Of a stretch of DNA of 54,823 nt, positions 15,393 through 23,764 are shown in pieces. The notes below the pieces were generated by a model. The model had not been told where the DNA came from. It made no database searches and was given only the letters and a program-made list of their open reading frames with translations. This DNA is from Collinsella sp. (GTDB lineage Bacteria > Actinomycetota > Coriobacteriia > Coriobacteriales > Coriobacteriaceae), in the NCBI GenBank assembly GCA_019414325.1, contig DXMG01000009.1, positions 1 to 54,823 on the forward strand, in the 5' to 3' direction. Made by a program: the position numbers and the translations under genes. Position 1 is the stretch's first letter; every line of letters begins with the position of its first letter.

Positions 15393-15950
15393 ATGAAAAA
15401 GAAGCTGCTGCTTGCGCCCCTCATGGCCGTCTTGGTTGCATGCGTGGTCGCGCTTTCCGGTTGCGGAGGCCCTTCGGTTGAGGAACTCATCACCGAGGAT
15501 CTTACGACGCAGTTTGACGAGGTCAAGAACGGTGGCGACGACTTCCTCTCTGGTCTGGAGGAGGCTTCGGGCGACGAGTTCGAGCAGCTGGGTATCGATC
15601 CCAAGGAGTATGCCAAGACCTATCTTGAAGGCTTTGACTACAAGATCGGCGACGTGACGGTCGACGAGGACAAGGGTGTCGCGACCGCCGAGGTCTCTAT
15701 CACCTGCAAGTCTATGAACAAGATCGTCGAGGACTTCTCCACCCAGTATCAGGAGAAGGTCGCTGCGCTTGACACGGTTCCTTCCGATGACGAGCTGTAC
15801 AAGATGGCCGGTCAGGTTATGGTCGATGTGACCAAGACCACCGAGCCCAGGAAGACCACGGTTATCTTCAAGTACACCTGCAACGACGACGGCGAGTGGT
15901 CTGCCGACGACTCCGTCAACTCCGAGATGATGGATGCAATGCTGAACTAG
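15393..15950 (+). CDS. lipoprotein of unknown function
   Basis: 185 aa. Signal peptide MKKKLLLAPLMAVLVAC with a lipobox ending ALSGC at about residue 25. The mature part is acidic and mainly helical (VEELITEDLTTQFDEVKNG), followed by beta-type sequence (GVATAEVSITCKSMNKI, TTVIFKYTCNDDGEW). The layout resembles DUF5105/DUF4878-type surface lipoproteins, but I cannot name a family firmly. A GGAGG site lies eight bases before ATG 15393. It stands alone between crr and a repeat-rich gap. Two internal Cys in TCKSMN and TCNDD could pair. Confidence 0.8.
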   Translation: MKKKLLLAPLMAVLVACVVALSGCGGPSVEELITEDLTTQFDEVKNGGDDFLSGLEEASGDEFEQLGIDPKEYAKTYLEGFDYKIGDVTVDEDKGVATAEVSITCKSMNKIVEDFSTQYQEKVAALDTVPSDDELYKMAGQVMVDVTKTTEPRKTTVIFKYTCNDDGEWSADDSVNSEMMDAMLN

Positions 15951-15952
15951 GG

Positions 15953-16124
15953 GGTTACGCGGTTCTACGAACCGCGTAACCAGTTGACGCTGCGCGCCGC
16001 CCAGGACGACAATTTGTCATTCAAAAGGCGAGGCATGACCAGAAGGTCTATGCCTCGCCTTTTTCATGCCAACTTGTTCGTCCTGGACGTCGCTCGCTGT
16101 CCATCCTCTACCTGCGTCGTTGCC
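15953..16124 (+). repeat. modular 3'-end RNA-like element, copy 2
   Basis: Opening hairpin GGTTACGCGGTTC / GAACCGCGTAACC (15953-15981), where the stem differs from copies 1 and 3 but stays paired. Outer helix CCAGGACGA / TCGTCCTGG. Core GACAATTTGTCATTCAA. Inner stem AAAGGCGAGGCAT / ATGCCTCGCCTTT with the GACC-agaa-GGTC tip and a following T-run, so this copy can also terminate transcription. Confidence 0.7.
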
Positions 16125-16139
16125 ATGGTGCGGCACTTG

Positions 16140-16168
16140 TAGTCATTGGGGACGTTCTTAAATGACCA
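16140..16168. repeat. REP-like hairpin
   Basis: AGTCATT / AATGACC-type stem around GGGGACGTTCTTA. A GGGGACATTCCT relative follows at 16179. Confidence 0.65.
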
Positions 16169-16215
16169 GGCGGCAGTTGGGGACATTCCTTGTGCTAGCG
16201 TTGCATCGAGTGCTT

Positions 16216-16388
16216 GGGAAACCGCGACCCGGTTTTTGGCCGAATAGTGGGTTGCATTTTCCGGATGGGGTGGGTTGCGGAAAGTGCGACCCGGAATATT
16301 GCTCTGAAACGGGATGCGGTTTCCTTGATGCGCCTCAAACGGAAAGCGCATCCCATTCCGGAGCTCCAAAACGGGATGCGCTTTCCGC
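16216..16388. repeat. array A of alternating ~17-bp units, ~31-bp period
   Basis: Six units start near 16216, 16248, 16278, 16308, 16339 and 16370. They alternate between GGAAACCGCGACCC-type and GGGATGCGGTTTCC-type (reverse complement) orientation. Neighbours can pair as hairpins. Long open frames across it are by-products of the repeats. Confidence 0.75.
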
Positions 16389-16428
16389 GCGGAAGAATTG
16401 TCGCAGCTGCGTTAAGCAGTGTCGCTCG

Positions 16429-17097
16429 TTACTCGCCCAGCACCAGCGCCGCGAGCTCTGCCTGGGTGTCCACCACGTAGTCGGCGCCGGTGGCTTCCAG
16501 CTCTGCGCGGCCGCGGAAACCCCAGCTGACGCCCGCACTCTTAAGGCCGGCGTTGTGGCCGGTCAGGATATCGACATTGGAATCGCCTACGTAGAGCGTG
16601 GTCGCCGGGTCGGCGCCTAGCTCTTCCATCACATGCAGCGTGACGGGTGCTTCGGGCTTGGGCGGAAACGCATCGACACGGCCCTGCACCAGCGCAAAGC
16701 GCTCGGAACCAAAATACTTTTCGATAAGCGGAGCCGCCGAGACGTGGTCCTTGTTAGTGAGCACGGCAAGCTGAACGCCCGCGGCGCGCAAGTGGTCGAG
16801 CATCTCGATCGTGCCGGCATAGGGAGCGGTGTGGTCTTCCTTGTGCTCGCCGTAGTAAGCCCTAAACTCGGCAAGCGTCTGCTCAAACATGCGGCCGTCG
16901 CCTGCGTACTCGGCGGGCATAAAGCGCTCAACCAGCTTGAGCATGCCGTTTCCCACCTTGTAGCGGTACTCGTCAACGGCAAACGTGGGCCAGCCGTGCG
17001 CCTCGCAGGTATGGTTGCCGGCGGCCGCCAGGTCCTCGAGCGTGTTGAGAATGGTGCCGTCCAGGTCAAAGATCACATGGGAAAAAGCTGCTGCCAT
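16429..17097 (-). CDS. HAD-superfamily phosphoglycolate phosphatase-like hydrolase
   Basis: 222 aa from ATG 17097 after a GGCAGGAG site. HAD motif I is FDLDGT (D11, D13). Motif II is AVLTNKD, motif III the Lys in FPPKPEAP, and motif IV VGDSNVDI. The helical cap follows motif I, as in Gph and pyrophosphatase PpaX. Likely a cytosolic phosphatase of 2-phosphoglycolate or another small phosphate ester; HAD sequences rarely reveal the substrate. It is on the same strand as the hyp genes, 105 bases after hypE, without an obvious terminator between, so read-through is possible, but a link to hydrogenase maturation is not implied. Confidence 0.8.
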   Translation of the reverse strand: MAAAFSHVIFDLDGTILNTLEDLAAAGNHTCEAHGWPTFAVDEYRYKVGNGMLKLVERFMPAEYAGDGRMFEQTLAEFRAYYGEHKEDHTAPYAGTIEMLDHLRAAGVQLAVLTNKDHVSAAPLIEKYFGSERFALVQGRVDAFPPKPEAPVTLHVMEELGADPATTLYVGDSNVDILTGHNAGLKSAGVSWGFRGRAELEATGADYVVDTQAELAALVLGE

Positions 17098-17202
17098 GGG
17101 TGCTCCTGCCGCTTGAGTTGTAAAACGCACCCCATGATACTGGGCATGCGTGCCGGGCATGTTTGGAATCTGAATATCTTTAATAGCCCTGAGCCTTTGT
17201 CG

Positions 17203-18237
17203 TTAGCAAATTCTCGGCAGCTGTTCTCCCACGAGCATGTCGAGAATGCGGGTCGAGCCCCAGCCGGTGCGCACGCGCACGGCGGGATGGGCGCCCTCGG
17301 CAAGTGGCAGCACGCGACCGATGATGGCGGCATTCTCGCCGTAGCGGGCGGCGCGCATGGCGCTCAGCGCGGCATCGGCTTGCTCGGCCGGCACGACGGC
17401 AACCATCTTGCCCTCGTTTGCCACCTGTAGCACATCGTAGCCGAGCATCTCACAGGCGGCCTGTACGTCGGGACGCACAGGCACGGCATCCTCGTTGACC
17501 TCGATGGCAACACCGCTGGCCTGGGCAAACTCGTTGAGCGTGGATGCCAGGCCGCCGCGCGTGGGGTCGCGGAAGCAGCGGGTGTCGGGGGCGGCGGCAA
17601 GCACGTCGGCAATCAGATGATTGAGCGGTGCGGCGTCGCTTTCGATGGCGCTCGAAAACGCCAGGCCCTCGCGTTGGCTCATGATGGCGATGCCGTGGTC
17701 GCCTAGCGTACCCGATACCAGGATGACGTCGCCGGGGCGGCAGTTGGCACCGCTGAGCGTCACGCCTGCGGGCACCTCGCCCACGCCGGCGGTATTGATG
17801 TAGACGCCGTCGGCACCGCCACGCTCGACCACCTTGGTGTCGCCGGTGATAATCTTCACACCTGCCTCATGTGCCGTTTCGGCCATGGTCTGCACAATCT
17901 GGCGCAGCTTGTCCATGGGATAGCCCTCTTCGAGGATAAAGCCGCATGAGAGGTAGCGCACGTTAGCGCCCGAGGTCGCGACGTCGTTGACGGTTCCGCA
18001 TACGGCGAGGCGGCCGATATTGCCGCCGGGGAAGAACTGCGGCGTTACCACAAAGCTGTCGGTCGACATGGCGATTCGCCCGCTTGCGGGCAGCGCGGCG
18101 ACACCGGCATCGTTGCCCGCAAGCAGCTCGGGCGACCCAAAGGCATCCAGAAAGACCTCATCGATAATGCGCTTCATCATCTGGCCGCCGGAGCCGTGGC
18201 CCAGCAGGACAGTGCTATCGGTGGCAGTACGGGACAT
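17203..18237 (-). CDS. hypE: hydrogenase expression/formation protein HypE
   Basis: 344 aa. HypE dehydrates the carbamoyl group placed on its C-terminal cysteine by HypF to a thiocyanate, giving the CN ligand of the [NiFe] centre. The C-terminus is PRIC (C344), the required carbamoylation site. The AIR-synthase-like ATP-binding fold shows GHGSGGQMM, NDAGV, STDSFVV and DPTRGGL. A GGAG site lies eight bases before ATG 18237. Last of the hyp genes here, 81 bases after hypD with a hairpin in the gap. Confidence 0.96.
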   Translation of the reverse strand: MSRTATDSTVLLGHGSGGQMMKRIIDEVFLDAFGSPELLAGNDAGVAALPASGRIAMSTDSFVVTPQFFPGGNIGRLAVCGTVNDVATSGANVRYLSCGFILEEGYPMDKLRQIVQTMAETAHEAGVKIITGDTKVVERGGADGVYINTAGVGEVPAGVTLSGANCRPGDVILVSGTLGDHGIAIMSQREGLAFSSAIESDAAPLNHLIADVLAAAPDTRCFRDPTRGGLASTLNEFAQASGVAIEVNEDAVPVRPDVQAACEMLGYDVLQVANEGKMVAVVPAEQADAALSAMRAARYGENAAIIGRVLPLAEGAHPAVRVRTGWGSTRILDMLVGEQLPRIC

Positions 18238-18292
18238 ATCGAAAACTCCAATCGTGGGTGGAATTATATGGGTGAGGCGCAGCGTCGACCGG

Positions 18293-18316
18293 TCCGCCGT
18301 TCGTTAGAACGGCGGA
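18293..18316 (-). other. intercistronic hairpin between hypD and hypE
   Basis: Stem TCCGCCGTTC / GAACGGCGGA with a GTTA loop, immediately after the hypD stop. No T-run. It may stabilise hypD mRNA or reduce read-through into hypE. Confidence 0.5.
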
Positions 18317-18318
18317 AC

Positions 18319-19434
18319 CTAATGGTCGCGGTAGCGGTAGTACGCCGCGCAGCTACCTTCGGAGCTCACCATGCACGGTCCGACGGGATGTTCGGGCGTA
18401 CATGCGTGGCCGAACAGCGGGCAGTCGCTCGGCGTGATGGCGCCGCGCAGCACGTCGCCGCAGCGGCACCCGCGTGGTTCGACCGTCGGTTCAATGGGTA
18501 CGTCAAAGCGGGCGCCGGCATCAAAGCGCGCGAATTCGGGCCGGATGGAAAGACCCGAGTTGGCAATCGGTCCCAGTCCGCGCCACGTGGTGTCGCACGG
18601 CTCAAATACCTGCTCGACCAGCTGGCGCGCTACGGGGTTGCCGTCAGCGTTGACGCCACGGCGGTAGGCGTTGTCGATCGCCGGCCTTTTCTCGACAACC
18701 ATCTGGACCAGCATGCAGATACCTTGCAGGATATCGACCGGCTCAAACCCGGTGACTACGCCGGGGGTCTCGAACTCATCGACCAAAAACCCAAAGGGTG
18801 CCAGGCCCGTGATGGTAGCGACGTGTCCCGGAAGGATAAAGCCGTCGATAGTGGTCTCGGGATCGTTGGCGATGGCGCGCAGCGCCGGCGGCGTGGTCTT
18901 GTGGGCGCAATAGACCGAGAAGTTCTGGAGTCCGCGTGCATCGGCCTCCAAAATGGCGGCGGCGATGGTGGGCGTCGTGGTCTCAAAGCCGACGCCCATA
19001 AAGATGACCGGGCGATCGGGGTTGTGTTCGGCGATATCGAGTGCATCGAGCGGGGAGTACACAATGCGAATATCGCGCCCCGCCGCCTTTTGCGCGGCGA
19101 GCGAGGTAGACGACCCGGGCACGCGCATCATGTCGCCAAAGGTGGTGATGATGGCGCCGTCCATCTTGGCGAGCGCGATTGCATGGTCGATATCGCGGTT
19201 GGCGGTAACACAGACGGGGCAACCCGGACCGCTCAGCAGTTTGAGCCCGGCAGGCATAATGGAGCGAAAGCCATAGCGACCGATGCTCACGGTATGCGTA
19301 CCGCAGACTTCCATAAGGTTGATGCTGCGGTTGCCGACAAGCTCATGAATACGATCGATGAGCTCGCGAGCCAGCTTGGGGTCGCGAAATGCCGAAAAGT
19401 CGATACCGGAGCGAACCGGCTGCGCCGCCGCCAC
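18319..19434 (-). CDS. hypD: hydrogenase maturation protein HypD
   Basis: 371 aa. HypD is the Fe-S scaffold that, with HypC, assembles Fe(CN)2CO. Visible marks: CGTHTVSIGRYG, GPGCPVCVT, GVGFETTTPT, and the Cys-rich end (CRCGDVLRG, CPLFGHAC, GPCM) that holds the 4Fe-4S cluster. The start is GTG at 19434, one base of which is shared with the hypC stop (TAGTG), so translation is coupled. Confidence 0.96.
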   Translation of the reverse strand: MAAAQPVRSGIDFSAFRDPKLARELIDRIHELVGNRSINLMEVCGTHTVSIGRYGFRSIMPAGLKLLSGPGCPVCVTANRDIDHAIALAKMDGAIITTFGDMMRVPGSSTSLAAQKAAGRDIRIVYSPLDALDIAEHNPDRPVIFMGVGFETTTPTIAAAILEADARGLQNFSVYCAHKTTPPALRAIANDPETTIDGFILPGHVATITGLAPFGFLVDEFETPGVVTGFEPVDILQGICMLVQMVVEKRPAIDNAYRRGVNADGNPVARQLVEQVFEPCDTTWRGLGPIANSGLSIRPEFARFDAGARFDVPIEPTVEPRGCRCGDVLRGAITPSDCPLFGHACTPEHPVGPCMVSSEGSCAAYYRYRDH

Positions 19435-19694
19435 TAGTATGCCTCGGCCGGGTTAGTGGCGAGCTGGTCCTCTTCGGCCAGCTCGGTCATGGTATTGACG
19501 AGCTCGAGTGTCTCTTGGGCTTCCTGCTCGTCGACAATCTGAATGCCAAAGCCGGCGTGCACGAGAATATAGTCGCCTACCTGTGCCGTCGGCACGAGGC
19601 GCAGCGAAACGGGGCGCTCGATGCCCATCATGTCGACGGTCGCCTTAAGGTCGTCGTCGCGTTTGACCACTTTACCGGGAACGGCAAGGCACAT
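19434..19694 (-). CDS. hypC: hydrogenase assembly chaperone HypC
   Basis: 86 aa. Begins MCLAVPGKVV; the Cys2 exposed after Met removal carries the Fe(CN)2CO unit between HypD and the hydrogenase large subunit. The rest folds as an OB-like barrel (VGDYILVHAGFGIQIVDE). An AGGGGAA site precedes ATG 19694. Coupled to hypD. Confidence 0.96.
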   Translation of the reverse strand: MCLAVPGKVVKRDDDLKATVDMMGIERPVSLRLVPTAQVGDYILVHAGFGIQIVDEQEAQETLELVNTMTELAEEDQLATNPAEAY

Positions 19695-19824
19695 AATGTT
19701 CCCCTTTTATACGTTTTGCGCTGGATAGGCGCCTAATTACCCATCAGTTGATGGTAGCGCTCGCGGGAGTCACGAGCAAACGCGTTACACCTGTGAGACG
19801 GCGGCGCGCAGGCTGGCAAAACGC

Positions 19825-22281
19825 CTATCGCGATGCTGTCTGCGCGAGGCGAGCGCGAGCGATGGCGGCCTGACCGTAGGCGATGCAGCCGTCGTTGACG
19901 GGCACAGTATGGGGGACCAAGACGGCAAGACCGGCGTCTTTGAGTTCGTGGGTAAGGAGCTGAAGCAAAAGCCGGTTCATGAACACACCGCCCGAGAGCG
20001 CGACGGTATCGAGGTTTTCGCGATTGCAGATCTCGCACGCGATGTGGGTCGTAGCGTGCGTAATGGCGATGTGAAACTCGAGGGCGAGCCTGTCGGCCGG
20101 CGTGCCTGCCTCAATTCCATTCAGAAGAGATTCGATGAGCGGTTGGGGGTCCAAGATGGGGGAGTCGTCGGCAGACGTGAATACGCCTGCATGATTGCCG
20201 TCGAGACGAACGGTCTTACCGCCGAGCGCGCGCCAGGCGGCGGCTTCGAGTTCGATGGCGGGCTCGCCCTCGTAGGTTGCCTTGTCGCAGATGCCCAGAA
20301 TTGCCGCCGCGGCATCAAAGAGACGCCCCATGCTGCTGGTACGCGGGCTGTTGATGCCGCGCTCGATCATGGTGGCTGTCACGCTGCGCGTTTGCTCGTC
20401 GAGGGCGCCCAATAGCCCCGCGGCACCCGGGTGCTCGAGCAGGCCGAGCTCGCTCAGCAGGGCAAAGGCATTGCGGCGGGCGTCGCGCACGGAGGCCGCC
20501 CCGCCGGGGAGCGCCCAGGTGCGCAGGTGCGCGGCGCGTTCAAAATCGGCAAGGCCGGCAACAAGAAACTCGCCGCCCCAAATGGTCCCATCGGTGCCGG
20601 CGCCGGTGCCGTCAAAGGCGATGCCAAGGACACGCGCGTCGGTTGTAAGCTGGCCCGCGGCGATGGCCTCGGCCATCACGCTCGCGATATGCGCATGATG
20701 ATGTTGGACTTCGATAAGCGGCAGATTGTGCTTCCGTGCCAGTTCACGCGCCCACTGGCTCGACAGATAGCTGGGATGCATGTCACATGCCAAGGCGGCA
20801 GGCGCCAGGTCAAAGAGGTTTTCCAAGCGCGTGCGCGCGGCGTTCCAGGCATCGAAGGTCTCGCCGTTTTCGACATCGCCGATATGCTGCGACACAAAAC
20901 AGGCCACATGGCCGTCGGCGTCCTCGCGCGTGAGCGCGATCGTAGCTTTTTGCTGCGGCCCGCAGGCGAGCACGCAGGGTGCAGTGCCGTCGAGCGCCGG
21001 CAGCGCTAACGGCTGCGGCGCATATCCGCGCGCGCGACGCACAGGCATAACGGCGCCGTCGACCACGCGCACCACGGAGTCATCGTAGCGCGAGAGAATC
21101 GCGCGGTCGTTGCCGAGCAGCGCGTCGGCAATGCCGGCGGCAACGAGGCGCTCCCAGGCAAGATCGTCATCGGTCTCGATGGGCTCTTCGCTCAGGTTTC
21201 CGCTGGTCATGACGAGCGCGTGCATACCGCGGGCTTCTGCCGCGGCAAGCAACAGATGCTGAAGCGGGGTGTAGGGGAGCATAATACCGAGCTCTGGAAG
21301 GTCGTGCGCGACGGACGGCGCGAGCGCGAGGGCGTCGGGGGAGCCGCCGCTCTCGCAAGCAGCACGTCGGCGCAGCAGCACAATGGGGCGAATGCTGCCG
21401 GCCAGCAAGCCGCGTGCAACGTCGTTGACATGGCACAGGCGTTCAGCGTCGGCAAGGTCGCGTACCATAACGGCAAGCGGTTTGTTGCTGCGGCGTTTGC
21501 GGCGGCGAAGCTCGGCTACCGCCTGCTCGTTGGAAGCGTCGCATGCCAAGTGAAATCCGCCCAGACCCTTGATGGCGACGATACCGCCACCGGCCAGCAG
21601 CTCAACACAGCGGTCGATAATGGCGTCGCTGGTCTCGCGCGTGGTGCCGACGGCCGGCAACGCGGCGGCTTCGCCCGGCTCATCGCCCACGCTCGCTTCG
21701 CGCCACATGATATGCGGCCCGCAATCAAAGCAGGCATCGGGCTGCGCGTGAAAACGCCGGTCGAGTGGGTCGGCATACTCCGCGGCACACTCAGGACACA
21801 TAGGAAAACAATTCATCGACGTGGCCGCTCGGTCATAAGGCAGCGACCGGATGATGGTAAAGCGCGGTCCGCAGTTGGTACAGTTGATAAAAGGGTAGTG
21901 ATAGCGCCGATCGGCGGGGTCGAACAACTCGCGCAGACAATCATCGCAGGTGGCGATATCGGGCGAGACGAGCGTCGTGTGCGCGGTCTGGTCCTGCGAT
22001 GCTACGATGCGAAAACCCTGTTCATTGGCGGTATCCCAACCGTGGGCTGCCAGGTCCACAACCTCGACATACTCTACGCGGGCTGCCGCAGGCGCATGCT
22101 CAGAAAGCGCGGCAACAAAAGCATCGAGCGCATCGGCCGGAGCGTGCGCCTCGATATGCACGCCGTCGCCCGCGTTGAGCACCCATCCGCAAATGCCATG
22201 CGCCATGGCCTCGCGATACACAAACGGCCGCATGCCAACGCCCTGCACAATGCCCGTTACATGAATATGCACATGTCGCAT
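19825..22281 (-). CDS. hypF: carbamoyltransferase HypF
   Basis: 818 aa from ATG 22281, with GAGGGG about six bases upstream. It makes carbamoyl-AMP from carbamoyl phosphate and ATP and transfers the carbamoyl to HypE. Domains: acylphosphatase-like (1-90; HVTGIVQGVGMRPFVYR); two zinc fingers of C-x2-C-x18-C-x2-C form (CDDC...CTNC, CPEC...CFDC) near 100-180; a YrdC-like domain (about 200-390; IKGLGGFHLACDA); and a Kae1-like C-terminal domain (VQHHHAHIASVMAE, GIAFDGTG, ALSGGVFMN). Length and order are those of complete HypF. The 130-base gap to hypC contains nothing I recognise. Confidence 0.95.
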   Translation of the reverse strand: MRHVHIHVTGIVQGVGMRPFVYREAMAHGICGWVLNAGDGVHIEAHAPADALDAFVAALSEHAPAAARVEYVEVVDLAAHGWDTANEQGFRIVASQDQTAHTTLVSPDIATCDDCLRELFDPADRRYHYPFINCTNCGPRFTIIRSLPYDRAATSMNCFPMCPECAAEYADPLDRRFHAQPDACFDCGPHIMWREASVGDEPGEAAALPAVGTTRETSDAIIDRCVELLAGGGIVAIKGLGGFHLACDASNEQAVAELRRRKRRSNKPLAVMVRDLADAERLCHVNDVARGLLAGSIRPIVLLRRRAACESGGSPDALALAPSVAHDLPELGIMLPYTPLQHLLLAAAEARGMHALVMTSGNLSEEPIETDDDLAWERLVAAGIADALLGNDRAILSRYDDSVVRVVDGAVMPVRRARGYAPQPLALPALDGTAPCVLACGPQQKATIALTREDADGHVACFVSQHIGDVENGETFDAWNAARTRLENLFDLAPAALACDMHPSYLSSQWARELARKHNLPLIEVQHHHAHIASVMAEAIAAGQLTTDARVLGIAFDGTGAGTDGTIWGGEFLVAGLADFERAAHLRTWALPGGAASVRDARRNAFALLSELGLLEHPGAAGLLGALDEQTRSVTATMIERGINSPRTSSMGRLFDAAAAILGICDKATYEGEPAIELEAAAWRALGGKTVRLDGNHAGVFTSADDSPILDPQPLIESLLNGIEAGTPADRLALEFHIAITHATTHIACEICNRENLDTVALSGGVFMNRLLLQLLTHELKDAGLAVLVPHTVPVNDGCIAYGQAAIARARLAQTASR

Positions 22282-22323
22282 GCGACACCCCTCATCAAAA
22301 CCGACCAAATAGGGACAGGTGCG

Positions 22324-22836
22324 CTACAGTCCCAGGCTCTGCTTGGTGGCGGCGCACGTGAGCTCGCCGTGCTTAACGCCGCGCAGGCCCAGCAGACGGT
22401 CGGCCAGCTCGTAGACGCGCTCGCCGCGACCCTTGAGCGCCAGAATCTCTAAGCAGTTGTGGTGATCCAGATGCACGTGCATGGTCGATACGATTTCGTC
22501 GGTGTAGTCGTGCTGCACTTCGTCCAGACGGCGCGTCAGGTCGCCGGTATGGTGGTCGTAGATCATGGTGAGCGACCCGATAACATGCTCATCGGGCGTG
22601 CGCATCTGCTCCTTGGCGATCGAGGCGCGAATCAGGTCGCGCACGGCCTCGGAGCGGTTGGCCACGTCGCCGCGGCGCGCGATCTGTTCGTCAAAACGGC
22701 GCAGCAGGTCGTCCGGTGCGGTAACCGAAAAGCGGACCAGCTCGGAGCCGGAGCCACTACAGTGGCAGCCTGCGTCACCGTCCGCCCCGTGCGGATGCTC
22801 GTGCTCGTACCCGCAGCCGTGCTCGTGTTCGGCCAC
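22324..22836 (-). CDS. nikR: nickel-responsive regulator NikR with a His/Cys-rich N-terminal extension
   Basis: 170 aa; a typical NikR is about 130-140. The ribbon-helix-helix (33-75) contains VRFSVTAPDDLLRRFDE and RSEAVRDLIR. The ACT-like domain carries the nickel ligands of the family: H109, H120, H122 and C128. The extra first 30 residues hold nine His/Cys (H4, H6, C8, H12, H14, H16, C24, H25, C26), a likely second metal site. GTG start at 22836, one base after the stop of the small gene upstream (TAACGTG), so the two are coupled. hypF starts 42 bases downstream. It likely adjusts nickel uptake or hydrogenase genes; the operator was not identified. Confidence 0.9.
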   Translation of the reverse strand: MAEHEHGCGYEHEHPHGADGDAGCHCSGSGSELVRFSVTAPDDLLRRFDEQIARRGDVANRSEAVRDLIRASIAKEQMRTPDEHVIGSLTMIYDHHTGDLTRRLDEVQHDYTDEIVSTMHVHLDHHNCLEILALKGRGERVYELADRLLGLRGVKHGELTCAATKQSLGL

Positions 22837-22837
22837 G

Positions 22838-23086
22838 TTACACCAGCTTCACGGAGCCGACGGAGTTGTGGTCGGCCTCGATGGCCTCTTCGTAGCCCTC
22901 GAGTGCGTCGTGGGCCTCGTGCAGCGCGGCCATGGCTGCCTCGAGCTTGGCGCCGATGCGCTCCATGTCAAAATTCTCGGTCGCATGCAGCAACTGATGG
23001 CTCCACTCGTGAGCGAGCTCGATGGTGTCGTCGACCTGCTTGACGCTCATGGCAAGCTGGCTCATGTTCATTCCAACATCATGCAT
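22838..23086 (-). CDS. small His-rich helical protein, coupled to nikR
   Basis: 82 aa, no family recognised. An AAGGAG site seven bases before ATG 23086 and the near-overlap with nikR support it as a real gene. The predicted shape is two or three long helices with heptad-like spacing (VKQVDDTIELAHEWSHQLL; AKLEAAMAALHEAHDALEG). Seven histidines (2, 26, 30, 34, 56, 59, 73) include H26-x3-H30-x3-H34, which would line one face of a helix. Inference: a nickel or other metal-handling partner for NikR and the Hyp proteins. It has no cysteine and no membrane segment. Confidence 0.7.
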   Translation of the reverse strand: MHDVGMNMSQLAMSVKQVDDTIELAHEWSHQLLHATENFDMERIGAKLEAAMAALHEAHDALEGYEEAIEADHNSVGSVKLV

Positions 23087-23151
23087 GGGAAATCTCCTTG
23101 TGTGGACGGTAATCCAGTGATTCAGATTTTACTACGCCCGCTCTGCGCGCC

Positions 23152-23196
23152 GCTGCATAAGAAAACGGGTGCGAGTCTGTGCGACTCGCACCCGTT
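23152..23196 (-). terminator. terminator after trxA (minus strand)
   Basis: Perfect 14-bp stem AACGGGTGCGAGTC / GACTCGCACCCGTT, arms 23164-23177 and 23183-23196. On the minus strand it is followed by TTCTTATG. It separates trxA from the small-protein/nikR/hyp run. Confidence 0.75.
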
Positions 23197-23307
23197 CACT
23201 GGGGGCTGTTTGTAACTACCATACTATCCATGGTCGCACGCGCCGCACCCGGCAGTCCGGCGAGCGGTGCAAAACCGCTCATGGACGGCGGGCAAGTAAC
23301 AAGCGTA

Positions 23308-23628
23308 TTACAGATGCTTCTCCAGCAGCGCCTGCAGCCTCGCCTTGGGCAGAGCGCCAACCGAGCGGTCAATCTCCTCGCCGTTCTTAAACACAATCAG
23401 CGTGGGGATGCTCATGACGCCATACTTCATGGCCAGGTCCTGGTTGTCGTCGACGTTGCATTTGGCAACGGCAAGCTTGCCCGCCAGCTCATCGGCTACC
23501 TCGTCCACGATGGGCGAGAGCGATCGGCAGGGCCCGCACCAGGGCGCCCAAAAATCGACCAGCACGGGCAGGCTGTCGTTAACGATGGAATCGAAGTTCT
23601 CGGGGGTAATCTGCTTAATGTCAGCCAT
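23308..23628 (-). CDS. trxA: thioredoxin
   Basis: 106 aa, standard thioredoxin length. Active site WCGPC (C31, C34) and the cis-proline motif MSIPT are present, with FDSIVNDSLPVLVDFWA at the start. It reduces protein disulfides in the cytoplasm. ATG 23628 follows GGAGG; an ATG at 23640 is less likely. It has its own terminator, so it is separate from the nickel genes downstream. Confidence 0.95.
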   Translation of the reverse strand: MADIKQITPENFDSIVNDSLPVLVDFWAPWCGPCRSLSPIVDEVADELAGKLAVAKCNVDDNQDLAMKYGVMSIPTLIVFKNGEEIDRSVGALPKARLQALLEKHL

Positions 23629-23764
23629 GGTGACCTCCATAATACGACGCGGCTCGGCCGCGTAAAACTCAGTACGACCGTGCTTATACCCAGCCGCCCG
23701 CAAAGCAACCACTCGCGGGCAGCTCTTTTATATAATGGTGGGCACGCAAACGATTGGAGAGCGC

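Noticed and set aside
16216..16388. CRISPR array (also considered at 31210-31382 and 53666-53867)
   Set aside because: The units alternate in orientation, are only ~17 bp and imperfect, the intervals are partly conserved instead of unique, and no cas gene is near.
19825..22452. Long plus-strand frames opposite hypF, and similar long antisense frames opposite dnaK, clpB and the flavoprotein
   Set aside because: High GC content removes stops from antisense frames. Their translations are low-complexity (R, G, A, V-rich) and the sense genes are unambiguous.
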